A stretch of 6,432 nucleotides of DNA from Rhodospirillales bacterium (GCA_015654915.1 JAATFY010000002.1:1-6432), one strand, 5' to 3'. Shown: positions 1 through 6,054, counted from the first letter of the stretch. Numbers and translations are program-made. The notes: generated by a model not told the origin, from the letters alone.

Positions 1-941
<941 letters not shown>

Positions 942-955
942 CAGAAACTGAAATA

Positions 956-981
956 CCCGCATCCCGGAAACGGGATGCGGG
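956..981 (+). promoter_or_regulatory. Perfect hairpin with GAAA tetraloop after tuf
   Basis: An 11-bp perfect stem (956-966 pairs with 971-981, 9 of 11 pairs G-C) closes a GAAA tetraloop at 967-970. It lies 15 nt after the tuf stop codon. On the + strand the following bases are ATTACCGAAG, with no run of T, so this is not a classical intrinsic terminator. It could still stop or pause polymerase, or protect the 3' end of a tuf mRNA processed away from the S10 transcript. On the minus strand the flank (TATTTCAGTTTCTG) is T-rich but nothing is encoded there. The structure is read directly from the sequence; its role is inference. Confidence 0.75.
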
Positions 982-997
982 ATTACCGAAGAAAGAT

Positions 998-1003
998 AGA
1001 GGA
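998..1003 (+). promoter_or_regulatory. Shine-Dalgarno AGAGGA before the 62-codon ORF
   Basis: AGAGGA lies 5 nt upstream of the ATG at 1009. It is a good ribosome binding site and the main argument that this short ORF is translated. The layout (AGAGGA, five bases rich in A and T, ATGG) closely resembles the rpsJ start (TGAGGA, TAAAG, ATGG at 1195-1209). Confidence 0.5.
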
Positions 1004-1008
1004 ATAAA

Positions 1009-1197
1009 ATGGTTAGCCGCGCAGTAAGCAGTGAAGTGCTTGGAAGAGCCGGAATTGATCTAAGCAGTGCAGGGGAGCCTTTAAGGCCCTTTCAACAGCA
1101 AGGATCATATTTGGGACGGCGAGAAGACCAAATTCAGGTGCAGCAGAAACAGCAGAACAGTGGTTGGCTTAATCCGGTGCATACACTTAAGATTTGA
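1009..1197 (+). CDS. Doubtful 62-codon leader ORF upstream of rpsJ
   Basis: I do not recognise the product. The 62-residue translation begins MVSRAVSSEVLGRAGI and turns glutamine-rich (QIQVQQKQQN) near residues 42-51. It has no signal peptide, membrane segment or known motif. In favour of a real gene: an AGAGGA site 5 nt before the ATG, an open frame to the rpsJ Shine-Dalgarno, and a TGA at 1195-1197 inside that site, so its translation could be coupled to rpsJ. Against it: it is short, its arginine codons are mixed (CGC, AGA, AGG, CGG, CGA once each), its composition is near 50% G+C rather than about 60%, and it contains small repeats (TAAGCAGTG at 1025 and 1061; CAGCAGAA at 1141 and 1150) that look more like leader sequence. 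It may be an untranslated S10-operon leader that happens to be open, a leader peptide, or a gene remnant. Confidence 0.35.
   Translation: MVSRAVSSEVLGRAGIDLSSAGEPLRPFQQQGSYLGRREDQIQVQQKQQNSGWLNPVHTLKI
1074..1089 (+). promoter_or_regulatory. Small putative leader hairpin
   Basis: GCCT at 1077-1080 pairs with AGGC at 1084-1087 around a TTA loop. With A1076 bulged, G1074-G1075 pair with C1088-C1089. This six-pair stem lies 116 nt before rpsJ inside the doubtful leader ORF. A stem this short arises easily by chance, so its significance is uncertain. Confidence 0.25.
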
Positions 1198-1200
1198 GGA
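1196..1200 (+). promoter_or_regulatory. Shine-Dalgarno GAGGA that fixes the rpsJ start
   Basis: GAGGA lies 5 nt before ATG 1206 and overlaps the TGA (1195-1197) of the upstream short ORF. An in-frame TTG at 1194 would add four residues (MRIK), but it starts ahead of and within this site and has no binding site of its own. The ATG at 1206 is therefore the start, which also gives the usual S10 N-terminus. Confidence 0.8.
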
Positions 1201-1205
1201 TAAAG

Positions 1206-1514
1206 ATGGACACGCAAACGATACGGATACGCCTCAAGGCGTTTGATCACCGCACACTGGACCAGTCCGTGAGCGAGATCATCAGCACGGCCAAACGGAC
1301 CGGCGCGCAGGTGCGCGGCCCCATTCCGCTGCCCACCTGGATCGAGCGTTTCACCGTCAACCGCGGCCCGCACGTCGACAAGAAGTCGCGCGAACAATTC
1401 GAAATCCGCACGCATCGCCGCCTGCTGGATATTCTCGAGCCGACCCCGCAGACGATCGACGCTTTGTCGAAGATCGACCTCGCGGCCGGCGTCGATGTCG
1501 AGATCAGGGTGTAA
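1206..1514 (+). CDS. rpsJ: 30S ribosomal protein S10
   Basis: S10 is a protein of the 30S head and, as NusE, also a partner of NusB in antitermination complexes. The 102-residue product has the family's normal length and its hallmark stretches: IRIRLKAFDHR near the N-terminus, AKRTGAQVRGPIPLPT (residues 29-44), the extended loop with PHVDKKSREQFEIRTH, and the C-terminal DLAAGVDVEI. The ATG at 1206 is preceded by GAGGA at 5 nt. It is the first ribosomal gene of the operon and is followed 11 nt later by rplC. One oddity is Trp45 (TGG at 1338-1340), just after PLPT, where Arg or Lys is usual; a single C-to-T change from CGG would produce it. The adjoining loop reads NRGPHV rather than the common NRSPHV. 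The identification is certain. Confidence 0.98.
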   Translation: MDTQTIRIRLKAFDHRTLDQSVSEIISTAKRTGAQVRGPIPLPTWIERFTVNRGPHVDKKSREQFEIRTHRRLLDILEPTPQTIDALSKIDLAAGVDVEIRV

Positions 1515-1525
1515 GGACGAAAGCC

Positions 1526-2281
1526 ATGACTGCAAAAAAACCACTCCGCACCGGATTAATCACCACCAAGCTCGGCATGACGCGCGTATTCAACGACGCG
1601 GGCGAGCATGTGCCGGTTACCGTTCTGAAGCTTGACGAAGTTCAGGTTGTTGCCGTGCGCACCAAGGAAAAAGATGGTTATAACGCCGTTCAATTGGGTG
1701 TCGGCAAAGCCAAGGTCAAGAATGTTTCGAAAGCCATGCGCGGCCACTTCGCCAAGGCGAAGCTCGAGCCGAAGATGAAGCTCGGTGAATTCCGCGTCAG
1801 CGTTGACGCCATTCTTGAAGTCGGTGCGGCTTTGACCGCTTCGCATTTCAAGGCGGGCCAGTTTGTCGATATTACATCGACCAGCATCGGCAAGGGTTTT
1901 GCCGGCGCCATGAAGCGTCATCACTTTAAGGGCCTTCGTGCCACGCATGGTGTGTCGGTGACGCATCGTAGCCACGGTTCGACCGGTCAGCGTCAGGATC
2001 CCGGTAAAGTATTCAAGGGCAAGAAGATGGCGGGCCATATGGGCGACCGCCGCGTTACGACTCTGAACGTACAGGTTGTTTCGGTTGACGAGGAGCAGGG
2101 CCTGATCTTTTTGCGCGGTTCCGTTTCCGGTCCCGAAGGTTCCTATGTCCGCATTCGCGACGCTGTCAAAAACAAGAGGGCAAAAGTCGTGCGTGCGCCT
2201 GAAGTGAACAAGAAAGATGCCAAGAAAGCCGAAAGACCGGCTGAAAAGAAACCTGAAGCCAAAGCTGAAAAAGCGGCGTGA
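1526..2281 (+). CDS. rplC: 50S ribosomal protein L3 with C-terminal Lys/Ala tail
   Basis: L3 is an early 23S rRNA assembly protein whose central extension reaches toward the peptidyl-transferase centre. Seen here are the N-terminal GLITTKLGMTRVF (residues 10-22), the STGKGF-like SIGKGFAGAMKR (120-131), and the highly conserved loop GSTGQRQDPGKVFKGKKMAGHMGDRRVT (151-178). Gln155 corresponds to the glutamine that PrmB methylates in E. coli L3. The core ends near residue 216. Residues 217-251 form an Ala/Lys/Glu-rich, probably disordered tail, making the protein 251 aa against about 210 for E. coli. TAAGGA overlapping the rpsJ stop (1512-1517) lies 8 nt before ATG 1526. Its TGA stop is part of the ribosome binding site of the next, foreign-looking gene. 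The family is certain; the tail's role is unknown. Confidence 0.98.
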   Translation: MTAKKPLRTGLITTKLGMTRVFNDAGEHVPVTVLKLDEVQVVAVRTKEKDGYNAVQLGVGKAKVKNVSKAMRGHFAKAKLEPKMKLGEFRVSVDAILEVGAALTASHFKAGQFVDITSTSIGKGFAGAMKRHHFKGLRATHGVSVTHRSHGSTGQRQDPGKVFKGKKMAGHMGDRRVTTLNVQVVSVDEEQGLIFLRGSVSGPEGSYVRIRDAVKNKRAKVVRAPEVNKKDAKKAERPAEKKPEAKAEKAA

Positions 2282-2284
2282 GGA
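2279..2284 (+). promoter_or_regulatory. Shine-Dalgarno TGAGGA overlapping the rplC stop
   Basis: TGAGGA includes the rplC TGA (2279-2281) and lies 6 nt before ATG 2291. An alternative in-frame TTG at 2285 directly abuts the site with no spacing, so ATG 2291 is the likely start. The overlap means ribosomes finishing L3 are placed at the start of the 148-aa gene. Confidence 0.7.
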
Positions 2285-2290
2285 TTGCAT

Positions 2291-2737
2291 ATGAGCAGGG
2301 CCATTAAAATCGACGATTTCAGGAAGGCTGCAGGAAGCTTGTTTTTGCATCTTGTCGACCGTGAGTCATTTGATGCGCTCAGCAAAGTTGGCGTAGCTGC
2401 GGGAAGATGGAAAAAAACCCCTAAAGTTTGCAGAAGAGATGGCGATTTTGAAGGTTTAGAAATTCAGGCTGGTGAAATTATTTCCCGAAATAGAAAAAAC
2501 AGTCATGGTTGTGTTGCTATTCTGAATAAAGCCAATGAGCGTTTAGCGGATGAAATAAAATCAGATACAAAAGTTAAAGCGTTAAGTCCTAAACTTGCTG
2601 AATCTCATTTTGAGAAGATGTCGCGTAGGGATATGGTTCTTGAAGTGGGAGAAATAGCATTAAGCTATGTTGTTATAAGTGCGGGCGTTAAATTTCGGGC
2701 TAGAGAAGCTAAACGTATGGCTAAAGGGTTGGATTAA
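2291..2737 (+). CDS. Unknown 148-aa basic protein inserted between rplC and rplD
   Basis: I recognise no family and assign no function. The product has 148 residues, 30 Lys+Arg against 21 Asp+Glu (net about +9), two cysteines (47 and 74), no signal peptide and no clear membrane segment. By eye it is mostly helical: about 8-30 (IDDFRKAAGSLFLHLVDRESF), 76-92, 97-110 and a long C-terminal part (111-148) ending in basic REAKRMAKGLD. Residues 31-65 look looser. Composition differs sharply from its neighbours: bases 2341-2700 are 144 of 360 G+C (40%) against roughly 60% in early rplD. Arginine is AGA/AGG in 8 of 14 cases and never CGC, and ATA occurs three times. This points to horizontal acquisition. 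The gene is nevertheless intact and well fitted: its Shine-Dalgarno overlaps the rplC stop, and its TAA overlaps the rplD ATG (TAATG), with AAAGGG (2723-2728) as the rplD binding site inside it. It would be co-transcribed with the S10 operon. It could be a lineage-specific ribosome-associated protein, a regulator, or a passenger from a mobile element. Confidence 0.82.
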   Translation: MSRAIKIDDFRKAAGSLFLHLVDRESFDALSKVGVAAGRWKKTPKVCRRDGDFEGLEIQAGEIISRNRKNSHGCVAILNKANERLADEIKSDTKVKALSPKLAESHFEKMSRRDMVLEVGEIALSYVVISAGVKFRAREAKRMAKGLD

Positions 2738-3357
2738 TGAAAACGAACGTAAAAAACCTTGAAAATGCCGATGTCGGCCAGATCGATCTTCTGGACGCCA
2801 TTTTCGGCGTCAAGCCGCGCCGCGATATCCTGACGCGCATGGTGAATTTCCAGCTCGCCAAGCGCCGCTCGGGCAATCACAAGGCAAAGATCATCAGCGA
2901 AATCAGCGGCACCACCGCGAAGCCATGGGCCCAGAAGGGCACCGGCCGCGCGCGTCAGGGCAGCCTGCGTTCGCCGCAATTCCGCAAAGGCGCGGTTATT
3001 TTCGGACCGGTCGTACGTGACCACGCTCATGACATGCCGAAGAAAGTTCGCCAACTGGCGCTGCGCATGGCTCTGGCCAGCAAGCAGCAGGACGGCAAGC
3101 TGATTATTCTCGATCAGGCAAAGCTGACCAGCCACAAGACGAAAGCTTTGGCGGAAAAGTTCAAGAAGCTGGGCCTGAATTCGGCGCTCATCATCGACGG
3201 CTCGAACCTCGATCCGAACTTCACCAAGGCCGCGCGCAACATCAAGCATATCGACGTGCTGCCGGAGCAGGGCGCCAATGTGTACGACATTCTGCGTCGC
3301 GATATTCTGGTGCTGACCAAGAACGCGGTCGAGCAATTGCAGGAGAGACTGAAATGA
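2737..3357 (+). CDS. rplD: 50S ribosomal protein L4
   Basis: L4 is a primary 23S rRNA binder whose loop lines the nascent-peptide exit tunnel. In E. coli it also represses the S10 operon by acting on the leader mRNA. The 206-residue product is of normal length. It shows the AIFGVKPRRDILTRMVNFQLAKRR helix region (21-44), the tunnel loop with KPWAQKGTGRARQGSLRSPQFRKGAVIFGP (62-91), the RDHAHDMPKKVRQLALR segment (94-110), and a Rossmann-like C-terminal half. The ATG overlaps the TAA of the preceding unknown gene by one base, with AAAGGG 8 nt upstream, so L4 translation is probably coupled to that gene rather than directly to rplC. Its own stop overlaps the rplW start in ATGA. Composition returns to about 60% G+C from its first codons. 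No tunnel-loop deletion of the macrolide-resistance kind is seen. Confidence 0.98.
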   Translation: MKTNVKNLENADVGQIDLLDAIFGVKPRRDILTRMVNFQLAKRRSGNHKAKIISEISGTTAKPWAQKGTGRARQGSLRSPQFRKGAVIFGPVVRDHAHDMPKKVRQLALRMALASKQQDGKLIILDQAKLTSHKTKALAEKFKKLGLNSALIIDGSNLDPNFTKAARNIKHIDVLPEQGANVYDILRRDILVLTKNAVEQLQERLK

Positions 3358-3722
3358 CCACCGAAAAGAAAGCCTCGGCTGTAAAAGAAAAGAAAGCGCC
3401 TGCGAAGGCAGCCGCAAAAGCGCCACGCACGGATTTGTCCGGCCTGTATCCGATCATCGTCTCGCCCGTCATCACTGAAAAGGCGACCAACGGTTCGCAA
3501 TACAATCAGGTCACGTTCCGCGTTCTGCGTTCGGCGACGAAGCCGCAGATCCGCGTCGCTATCGAGAATTTGTTCAAGGTCAAGGTTACGGCCGTGAATA
3601 CGCATAACCGCCGCGGAAAAACCAAGGTCTTCAAGGGCCGCAAGGGTTTCCGCAGCGACGTAAAATTCGCGATCGTCACGCTTGCCGAAGGCAACACGAT
3701 CGACGTAACGACAGGGTTATAA
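3354..3722 (+). CDS. rplW: 50S ribosomal protein L23 with Lys/Ala-rich N-terminal extension
   Basis: L23 sits at the exit of the peptide tunnel and is the docking site for trigger factor and SRP. The core spans residues 32-122, with YPIIVSPVITEKA (32-44), the VNTHNRRGKTKVFKGRKGFRSD loop (81-102) and the final strand KFAIVTLAEGNTID. Residues 1-28 are an added Lys/Ala-rich stretch (MTTEKKASAVKEKKAPAKAA and on), bringing the length to 122 aa against about 100 in E. coli. The start is supported by AGGAG (3341-3345) 8 nt upstream and by the ATGA overlap with rplD. A start further downstream would have no such site, so the extension is probably real. Its charge suggests rRNA contact, but that is inference. 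Two bases separate it from rplB. Confidence 0.97.
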   Translation: MTTEKKASAVKEKKAPAKAAAKAPRTDLSGLYPIIVSPVITEKATNGSQYNQVTFRVLRSATKPQIRVAIENLFKVKVTAVNTHNRRGKTKVFKGRKGFRSDVKFAIVTLAEGNTIDVTTGL

Positions 3723-3724
3723 TC

Positions 3725-4570
3725 ATGGCACTTAAAACATACCGTCCTGTAACTCCCGGCCTCCGGCAACTGGTTCAAGTTGACCGTTCCGAATTGTGGA
3801 AGGGCAAGCCCGTCAAATCGTTGACGCAGGGCCTAACCAAAACCGGCGGACGCAACAACAAGGGCCGCATCACCACGCGCCATATCGGCGGCGGGCACGC
3901 GCGCCGTTACCGTTTGATCGATTTCAAGCGCCGCAAGTTCAATGTCGAAGCGACGGTGGAACGTCTGGAATACGATCCGAACCGTACCGCTTTCATCGCG
4001 TTGGTAACCTATAAAGACGGCGCTCAGTCCTATATTCTGGCGCCGCCGCGCCTGCAAAAGGGCGATGTTGTCGTCTCGGGCGACCGCGTCGATATCAAGC
4101 CCGGCAACGCCATGCTGATCAAGAATATCCCCGTCGGCACCATCATCCACAACGTGGAAATGAAGCCCGGCAAAGGCGGCCAGCTTGCACGCTCTGCAGG
4201 CGCTTATGTCCAGTTGGTTGCCCGTGAATCGAGCTCGGTGCAGATCAAGCTCGGTTCGGGCGAAGTCCGCCGCGTTCCGAACGAATGCATGGCAACCGTC
4301 GGCGCCGTTTCGAATGCCGACCATACCAACGAGAAAATGGGTAAAGCCGGCCGTAACCGCTGGAAGGGCACGCGCCCATCCGTACGCGGCGTCGTCATGA
4401 ACCCTGTCGACCACCCGCATGGTGGCGGCGAAGGTAAATCGTCCGGCGGCCGTCATCCGGTCACGCCGTGGGGCAAAGGCACCAAGGGTACCAAGACTCG
4501 TAATAACAAACGCACGGATCGCTGGATTGTTCGCCGCACGAACAAGCGCCGCGACCGTCAAGTATCGTAA
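3725..4570 (+). CDS. rplB: 50S ribosomal protein L2
   Basis: L2 is among the most conserved 50S proteins and is needed for subunit association and peptidyl-transferase assembly. The 281-residue product is close to the usual length of about 275. It shows MALKTYRPVTPGLRQLV, the N-terminal GGRNNKGRITTRHIGGGHARRYR (41-63), the OB-fold and SH3-like domains through GAYVQLVARE, and the C-terminal signature RGVVMNPVDHPHGGGEG with His230, equivalent to the functionally important His229 of E. coli. AGGG (3713-3716) lies 8 nt before the ATG and inside the end of rplW, two bases from its stop, so translation is likely coupled. The C-terminus reads GKGTKGTKTRNNKRTD, slightly different from the common GKPTKGKKTR, and ends with a basic tail. 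The identification is certain. Confidence 0.99.
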   Translation: MALKTYRPVTPGLRQLVQVDRSELWKGKPVKSLTQGLTKTGGRNNKGRITTRHIGGGHARRYRLIDFKRRKFNVEATVERLEYDPNRTAFIALVTYKDGAQSYILAPPRLQKGDVVVSGDRVDIKPGNAMLIKNIPVGTIIHNVEMKPGKGGQLARSAGAYVQLVARESSSVQIKLGSGEVRRVPNECMATVGAVSNADHTNEKMGKAGRNRWKGTRPSVRGVVMNPVDHPHGGGEGKSSGGRHPVTPWGKGTKGTKTRNNKRTDRWIVRRTNKRRDRQVS

Positions 4571-4585
4571 GTAGGGAGAGAATAA

Positions 4586-4879
4586 ATGGCACGTTCAGTC
4601 TGGAAAGGCCCGTTTGTCGACAGCTTTCTGATGAAGAAAGCGGAGAAGTCGCGCGCATCGGGACGCAACGAGATCATCAAGATCTGGTCGCGCCGCTCGA
4701 CCATCCTGCCGCAATTCGTCGGCCTGACCTTCGGTGTCTATAACGGTAACAAGTTTCTGCCGGTTTCGGTCACGGAAAACATGATCGGCCACAAATTCGG
4801 CGAATTCGCCCCGACCCGCATCTTCAAGGCGCATAGCGTCGCCGACAAGAAGGTCGAAAAACCAGCCGGTAAGGATTAA
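4586..4879 (+). CDS. rpsS: 30S ribosomal protein S19
   Basis: S19 binds 16S rRNA in the 30S head together with S13 and contacts the large subunit. The 97-residue product has the family pattern: MARSVWKGPFVDSFLMKKAEK at the start, IKIWSRRSTILPQFVGLTFGVYNG (31-54), and the diagnostic MIGHKFGEFAPTR (66-78) near the end. A short charged tail, DKKVEKPAGKD, adds about five residues compared with E. coli. GGGAG (4574-4578) lies 7 nt before the ATG in the 15-nt gap after rplB. It is followed three bases later by rplV, whose ribosome binding site AAGGA lies within the last codons of rpsS. Nothing unusual is seen. Confidence 0.98.
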   Translation: MARSVWKGPFVDSFLMKKAEKSRASGRNEIIKIWSRRSTILPQFVGLTFGVYNGNKFLPVSVTENMIGHKFGEFAPTRIFKAHSVADKKVEKPAGKD

Positions 4880-4882
4880 GCC

Positions 4883-5344
4883 ATGGTGATGCTGAAAGAC
4901 AAACTGCGGAAAGAAAACGGCGCGCTGGCCAAGGCCCGCGCCCTGCGCACCAGCGCCCGCAAGCTGAACCTCGTTGCCGCCAGCATTCGCGGCAAAACGG
5001 CGGCTTCCGCTCTGACCCAGTTGACCTTTGAAAAACGCCGCATCGCGCAGGAAGTCAAAAAAGTCCTGCAAGCCGCTGTTGCAAATGCCGAAAACAACCA
5101 CGGCCTCGACGTCGACAAACTTTATGTCGCCGAAGCCTGGGTGGGCCGCAGCTTCGTTATGAAGCGCATGCATCCGCGCGGCCGTGGCAAGAGCTCCGGT
5201 ATCGAAAAGCCCTTCAGCAACCTGACGATCGTTGTCAAGCAGCGCGATCCGGATACCAAGATGTCGAAGAGCCGGGCCAAGGGGTTTTCGAAGAATAAGC
5301 CTGCAACCAAGAATGCGCCGGCACCTGCCAGCGTGGGAGCATAA
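4883..5344 (+). CDS. rplV: 50S ribosomal protein L22 with C-terminal extension
   Basis: L22 binds several 23S domains, and its beta-hairpin lines the exit tunnel near L4. The core includes ALRTSARKLNLVAASIRGKTAASAL (20-44), VKKVLQAAVANAENNHGLD, and the tunnel hairpin VGRSFVMKRMHPRGRGKSSGIEKPFSNLTIVV. That hairpin is intact, with no deletion of the type linked to macrolide resistance. At 153 aa it exceeds the 110 of E. coli, through about a dozen N-terminal residues and a C-terminal tail (KMSKSRAKGFSKNKPATKNAPAPASVGA) rich in Lys, Ala and Pro. AAGGA (4871-4875) is 7 nt before ATG 4883; the in-frame ATG at 4889 is less well spaced. It is two bases from rpsC. Confidence 0.97.
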   Translation: MVMLKDKLRKENGALAKARALRTSARKLNLVAASIRGKTAASALTQLTFEKRRIAQEVKKVLQAAVANAENNHGLDVDKLYVAEAWVGRSFVMKRMHPRGRGKSSGIEKPFSNLTIVVKQRDPDTKMSKSRAKGFSKNKPATKNAPAPASVGA

Positions 5345-5346
5345 CT

Positions 5347-6033
5347 ATGGGTCAGAAAGTTAATCCAATCAGCATGCGCCTGGGCATCAATCGTACCTGG
5401 GACAGCCGTTGGTATGCCAGCGGCAACAATTACCCCAAGCTGCTGCATGAGGATTTCAAGATCCGCGATTTCCTGATGGAAAAGCTCGGTAAGTCTGCCA
5501 GCGTCGCCAAGATCGTGATCGAACGTCCGGCCAAGAAGGCGCGCGTGACAATCCATTCCGCGCGTCCCGGCGTCATCATCGGCAAGAAGGGCGCGGATAT
5601 CGAAAAGCTGCGCTCCGAAATCGCGAAAATGACTGCCGCCGAAGTCAGCCTCAACATCGTTGAAATCCGCAAGGCCGACATCGACAGCACGCTGGTTGCC
5701 GCCAACATCGCCGACCAGCTCGAACGTCGCATCGCTTTCCGCCGCGCCATGAAACGTGCCGTGCAGTCGGCCATGCGCGCGGGCGCCCTCGGCATCCGCA
5801 TCAATTGCGGAGGCCGTCTCGGCGGCGCTGAAATTGCGCGCATGGAATGGTACCGCGAAGGCCGCGTGCCGTTGCACACGCTTCGCGCCGACATCGATTA
5901 CGGCGTCGCCACGGCGTTCACGACCATGGGCGCCTGCGGCGTCAAGGTATGGATTTTCCGCGGTGAAATTCTCGAACACGACCCGATGGCGCAGGAAAAG
6001 CGCGCCACCGAAGGTCAGCCGCATCGCAGTTAA
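5347..6033 (+). CDS. rpsC: 30S ribosomal protein S3
   Basis: S3 lies at the mRNA entry pore of the 30S head and contributes to unwinding of mRNA. The 228-residue product has the usual architecture: an N-terminal MGQKVNPI segment, a type II KH domain with the GxxG loop GKKG (residues 79-82) in RPGVIIGKKGADIEKLR, and the C-terminal domain with FRRAMKRAVQSAMRAGALGIRI and GRLGGAEIARMEWYREGRVPLHTLRADIDY. Arg132, Arg133 and Lys136 match the E. coli residues (Arg131, Arg132, Lys135) implicated in helicase activity. GGGAG (5335-5339) lies 7 nt before the ATG, within the end of rplV. Small departures from consensus are seen (NPISMRLG for NPIGLRLG, TTMG for TTYG). The identification is certain. Confidence 0.98.
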   Translation: MGQKVNPISMRLGINRTWDSRWYASGNNYPKLLHEDFKIRDFLMEKLGKSASVAKIVIERPAKKARVTIHSARPGVIIGKKGADIEKLRSEIAKMTAAEVSLNIVEIRKADIDSTLVAANIADQLERRIAFRRAMKRAVQSAMRAGALGIRINCGGRLGGAEIARMEWYREGRVPLHTLRADIDYGVATAFTTMGACGVKVWIFRGEILEHDPMAQEKRATEGQPHRS

Positions 6034-6054
6034 GGATAGACAGAGAGACGAACA

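Noticed and set aside
956..990. Classical rho-independent terminator after tuf
   Set aside because: The stem is strong, but the bases after it (ATTACCGAAG) contain no T run, so I list it as a hairpin of unproven role.
942..1205. Sigma-70 type promoter for the S10 operon
   Set aside because: I found no convincing pair of -35 and -10 boxes at proper spacing; weak A/T-rich matches such as CATATT near 1106 lack a partner.
1194..1208. TTG start for rpsJ at 1194
   Set aside because: It would add MRIK, which S10 does not have, and the start would sit inside the Shine-Dalgarno; ATG 1206 is correctly spaced from GAGGA.
2285..2293. TTG start for the unknown gene at 2285
   Set aside because: It abuts TGAGGA with no spacer; ATG 2291 has a 6-nt spacer.
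1009..2330. Homology between the 62-codon ORF (MVSRAV) and the 148-aa protein (MSRAIK)
   Set aside because: Only four or five N-terminal residues agree and the similarity does not continue, so this is chance.
1556..2350. Minus-strand ORF of 264 codons across rplC and the start of the unknown gene
   Set aside because: It is antisense to rplC along nearly its whole length and the translation shows no family features; it is a shadow frame.
2281..2740. Insertion sequence or target-site duplication around the unknown gene
   Set aside because: There are no terminal inverted repeats, no flanking direct duplication I can see, and no transposase or integrase residues in the product.
3833..4561. Minus-strand ORF of 242 codons opposite rplB
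   Set aside because: It mirrors the rplB coding frame, and long antisense frames are expected in G+C-rich genes.
3098..5300. Macrolide-resistance type changes in L4 or L22
   Set aside because: The L4 tunnel loop and the L22 beta-hairpin are full length and close to consensus.
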